A stretch of DNA of 26,701 bases from a virus, in IMG/VR virus record IMGVR_UViG_3300007514_000054, positions 1-26,701 of that record. One strand, written 5' to 3'. Positions 23,950 to 26,701 of the stretch are shown here, piece by piece (the stretch's first letter is position 1; every line of letters starts with the position of its first letter). The position numbers and the translations under genes are program-made. The notes under the pieces are model-generated. The model had not been told where the DNA came from, did no database searches, and saw only the letters and a list, made by a program, of their open reading frames with translations.

Positions 23950-24849
23950 ATCTTAATTTATATATGATGTTTGAATACTATTACCCATTGCTTCTACTGT
24001 AACTTTAGGCCAATAACTTTGTGTAGATGATCTTGCTTTAAATGTAAATGTAATATTATCTGAACCATCTGCAGCATATGTTACATCAAAAGCGTTTACA
24101 CCTTCATCTATATCTTTGTCTATATCCCATGTACCACTTACATTTTTACATGAATATATTATTCTTTGGTAACCATCTCCTCCAGAGCATGTGAAAATAA
24201 ATACTGCTGAATGGCCATTACTTCCTGTGCTTAATCCTGCTACAGCATTACCAGTTGTATTTAAACCTCCAGAATAATCTAGAGTATACATTGTTTTTCC
24301 ACCAGCAATAATTCCACCTTGAACATCTAAATTAGCTGCAGGAGTAATTGTTCTTATACCAACATTATGGCTAGCGTCTATATTTATATTATTGGTACTT
24401 ATTGAAGCAGTTCTTCCAACACCAAATATTCCATTTTCTGATACTAAATAACCATTTGTATCATTATCTCCTATTATTACTTGAGCTCTATTTGTTCTTG
24501 CTTTAAAAGAAGCAACCGCGCCAGCACCACCTTCATGGTTAACAACTAATTGAGCTGTTTCCCCGCTCGTTAATGCCCCAATAGTTACATCACCTGCAAA
24601 AGTTGCAGTATTGTCCCCATCCAGTCTTAAAGCTTCTGATAAATTACTTCCATCATATGTTGAAAATGTTAAACTATAGTTATTGGTTGAACCCTCTTTT
24701 ATCGAAGCATCGCCATTACCCCATATTATATCAGCACCAGAACTAAGATTAAGTTCTGACCACTGAGCACCACCTGTACCAAGTTCACCACCTGGGTTTG
24801 CAGACGGAATTAGATTTCCAGTAACTGTTACATCTCCTGCAAAAGTTGC
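18389..24849 (-). repeat. Dispersed 14-bp repeat encoding the ATFAG fibre motif
   Basis: The plus-strand word CCTGCAAAAGTTGC recurs exactly at 18389, 21197, 22991, 24593 and 24836, with one- or two-base variants at 18638, 21398, 20990 and 22580. It encodes the A-T-F-A-G core on the minus strand in both fibre genes. Conservation at nucleotide level beyond protein need suggests recent duplication or recombination between repeats. Confidence 0.7.
21491..21750 (-). repeat. Copy B of a shared fibre module
   Basis: This part of the giant fibre runs from YKTTWDA through GWYLIVSNAGSATPNG and DSWHVGDWVIFNEDLGSSGE to WQKIDNSSVISGAGTG. It is paralogous to copy A at 25469-25713. The pattern of W, G and Y resembles small carbohydrate-binding folds that precede fibre repeats. 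Confidence 0.75.
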
Positions 24850-26701
24850 AGCACCTGAAGCTGCTAAAGATAATGCTGCAGTTGCAACATTATCAGTATG
24901 AAAATCCATTCTTTCAGTACCTTGTAAATATCTTATTTGACCTCTTTTTTCTGTGGCATCATCTGCTGTACCATCTGCAAAGAATATTGAACCATATCCA
25001 CTAGTCCCACTATATATGGTTAATCCAGTATTACCACTTCCCGCACCAACTATAAGATCATCAGCGTCATCATGAAACTGATTAGGAGTTCCCCCAATAC
25101 CTATTGGTTTATTGAATACCCATTGATCATTTGAAATATTTACAACCTGTGTTCCTGCTACATAAATTTTTAAATTACTATCTGATTCTTCTGTTATATA
25201 AGTATGCCCACCGCCGCCATCTAATCTTATTGCTCTACCTTGTGGGATAGTAAGATCTGTGGAGCCTATAACATTAACATCCCCTGCAATTTGAAATCTA
25301 TCACTACCACCTGCAACAACTTTATAAGTATTAGCAGCACTAAAACCGAAATAAGTATCTGTATCTCCTGTGTGTTTTATATATTGTGGCATTAATATAT
25401 CACTACCTGATGCTTGCAATACTGAATCTCCTAGTGTTTCAGCATCTGTCCATCTCGCTAAATAATCTCCTGTACCAGCACCTGAAAGAACAGTTGTATT
25501 GTCAATTTTTTGCCATTGGCCACTTGCACCTAAATCGTCATTCCAGATAACCCAGTCACCAGTATGCCATGAATCAGGTTCTGTGCCTGCACCATTTGGT
25601 GTAGCGCTACCATTTGCACTACATATATAATAATATCCATTTACTTGTAAAGATCCAGTACTTAAATCAGGACTCCCGTATGTTCCACTGCTTGGATCCC
25701 ATGTTCCTTGATAAAGTGTTGCGCCTGTAATTAGGCTATCAACATAACCCTTAGTTGTAAGAGTAGTAGAGCCATCTCCATCAACTGTAGCGGCTGAAGT
25801 TCCTTTGCCAGTTAAAGTTAAAGTTGCTGCTGCAACATCACCGGTTACTGAAATTCCTGTACTTGCCGTAGAAAATTTAATCACATTATCATGGTATAAA
25901 TCTACTCCTTTATTACCACCAAATTTAGCAGCCATTTCGCCACCTTGTACTTTTATATCAACATCATCAGCTCCTTGTAAAATAAGATCATCGCCAGTAC
26001 TTTTTATCCATAAATCTCCAGTTGAATTTGTGATAAAAGATTCCGTACCGTCGTGATATATTTTAAGATCTTTATCTGTACCAAACTGAGCGTATACGCT
26101 ATCTAAATGCTTTGTATTTCTACTAAAAATTGTTTCTCCTTCTCCGCCATCTAAATGGAAATATTTAGTAATTCCCCCAGAGGTATCATCACAATAAAAT
26201 TCCATATCACCATCATCGAGTTGCTGTTCTATTCTGAAATCACCTGTATAGTTTTGGATATAGGAGGTTGAGCCATTATGTTGAATTTGTAGATCATCAG
26301 CTGTCCCGAAACACAGCGGTATACTATCTGGTATATCAATTCTTTTTGAACTACCATCTAAAGTTAAATAAGCTGTATGTCCACCACTACCATCATCAGA
26401 TAAAAGAATAATATCTTTATCATTAGCTGTTTGTCTTATATATAAATCACCAATATCATTTTGCCAACTACCATTACTACCATCGTGCCATATTGTCATC
26501 CCTGGAGTTGATACATTACCAAATGCTGCTTTAACACTAGTTTCAAAATTAATATCTTTGTAAGCTCTATTTTTTACAATACCTCCATCCATACTAAGAT
26601 ATGTAGTATAGCCGCCTGAGCCATCATCACACCTGAAATTAATATCCCCATCATCTGAGTAATTTCTAAACTCCCAATCAGCGCTTCCATCGTGATATAT
26701 T
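23953..26701 (-). CDS. Tail fibre 1, N-terminal part beyond the window
   Basis: An ATG at 26592 is internal. The frame stays open upstream to the window edge as IYHDGSADWEFRNYSDDGD and DDGSGGYTTYLS, which matches the next repeat IWHDGSNGSWQNDIGDLYI and DDGSGGHTAYLTLDGS. At least 915 residues are visible. The body has HDG/DDGSGG repeats, a YQGTW...DSWHTGDWVIWNDDLG module shared with fibre 2, ATFAGDVTVTG repeats and VGIRTITPAANLDVQGG. The C-terminal domain (from about MYTLDYSGGLNTTGN to TVEAMGNSIQTSYIN) is not repetitive and is probably the host-binding tip. Fibre 2 starts 3 nt after its stop. Expected to be a trimeric virion fibre. Confidence 0.85.
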   Translation of the reverse strand, partial: IYHDGSADWEFRNYSDDGDINFRCDDGSGGYTTYLSMDGGIVKNRAYKDINFETSVKAAFGNVSTPGMTIWHDGSNGSWQNDIGDLYIRQTANDKDIILLSDDGSGGHTAYLTLDGSSKRIDIPDSIPLCFGTADDLQIQHNGSTSYIQNYTGDFRIEQQLDDGDMEFYCDDTSGGITKYFHLDGGEGETIFSRNTKHLDSVYAQFGTDKDLKIYHDGTESFITNSTGDLWIKSTGDDLILQGADDVDIKVQGGEMAAKFGGNKGVDLYHDNVIKFSTASTGISVTGDVAAATLTLTGKGTSAATVDGDGSTTLTTKGYVDSLITGATLYQGTWDPSSGTYGSPDLSTGSLQVNGYYYICSANGSATPNGAGTEPDSWHTGDWVIWNDDLGASGQWQKIDNTTVLSGAGTGDYLARWTDAETLGDSVLQASGSDILMPQYIKHTGDTDTYFGFSAANTYKVVAGGSDRFQIAGDVNVIGSTDLTIPQGRAIRLDGGGGHTYITEESDSNLKIYVAGTQVVNISNDQWVFNKPIGIGGTPNQFHDDADDLIVGAGSGNTGLTIYSGTSGYGSIFFADGTADDATEKRGQIRYLQGTERMDFHTDNVATAALSLAASGAATFAGDVTVTGNLIPSANPGGELGTGGAQWSELNLSSGADIIWGNGDASIKEGSTNNYSLTFSTYDGSNLSEALRLDGDNTATFAGDVTIGALTSGETAQLVVNHEGGAGAVASFKARTNRAQVIIGDNDTNGYLVSENGIFGVGRTASISTNNINIDASHNVGIRTITPAANLDVQGGIIAGGKTMYTLDYSGGLNTTGNAVAGLSTGSNGHSAVFIFTCSGGDGYQRIIYSCKNVSGTWDIDKDIDEGVNAFDVTYAADGSDNITFTFKARSSTQSYWPKVTVEAMGNSIQTSYIN
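25469..25713 (-). repeat. Copy A of a shared fibre module
   Basis: This segment of fibre 1 encodes YQGTWDPSSG, GYYYICSANGSATPNGAGTE, DSWHTGDWVIWNDDLGASGQ and WQKIDNTTVLSGAGTG. It is the counterpart of 21491-21750 in the giant fibre. The conserved phrase DSWH-GDWVI-N-DLG-SG-WQKIDN marks a duplicated domain. Confidence 0.75.

Noticed and set aside
17767-26701. Repeats that could be taken for a CRISPR array
   Set aside because: They are coding repeats with variable length and phase, with no constant direct repeats separated by unique spacers and no cas genes.
1-26701. tRNA genes, integrase or attachment sites
   Set aside because: No cloverleaf-like segment, recombinase motif or flanking duplication was found in the gaps or genes.

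Overview
The window reads as part of the late (virion and lysis) region of a tailed bacteriophage. All 26 genes I can support lie on the minus strand, so transcription runs from high to low coordinates. They are packed with few gaps and repeated stop-start overlaps of the TAATG type. There is no integrase, repressor, tRNA, CRISPR array or insertion sequence. The DNA is AT-rich, and nearly every start is preceded by an A/T run (for example AATTATG or TATTATG) without a Shine-Dalgarno sequence. That initiation style is typical of Bacteroidetes, so I infer a phage of a (probably marine) flavobacterium. The large portal with its Q/A-rich coiled coil, the 505-aa capsid protein and the small-protein families recall uncultured marine phages and perhaps crAss-like phages; that placement is inference from memory.

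Layout in transcription order. (1) 26701-17041: two very long repeat-built tail fibres, the first cut by the window edge, and a DNRLRE-like adhesin. (2) 16922-13904: two small unknown proteins, then a chaperonin cassette of GroEL followed by GroES, overlapping and in the reverse of the usual bacterial order, then a winged-helix protein. (3) 13904-10721: small proteins, several sharing a short basic S/T-S-P-L-N/K tag, plus a beta-rich decoration-like protein. (4) 10731-9486: a mini HExxH metalloprotease, a 47-aa Cys-Gly-Cys peptide, a holin-like membrane protein and a coiled-coil protein. (5) 9482-1: a small unknown, a 201-aa protein that looks like two fused GroES folds, a small terminase candidate, the large terminase, the portal, the scaffold, the major capsid protein, a 258-aa protein of unknown function, and the start of a probable neck or connector protein that leaves the window.

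How the genes may work together: terminase, portal, scaffold and capsid build and fill the head. The phage GroEL/GroES, and possibly the double-GroES protein, may fold the capsid or the very long fibres, as T4 gp31 does for gp23. The holin and perhaps the metalloprotease act at lysis. The tagged small proteins are most simply extra virion components. The most unusual elements are the three-gene chaperonin complement with an altered GroEL substrate groove, the SPLN/SPLK tag family, and a lone 11-nt Shine-Dalgarno sequence in front of the large terminase.
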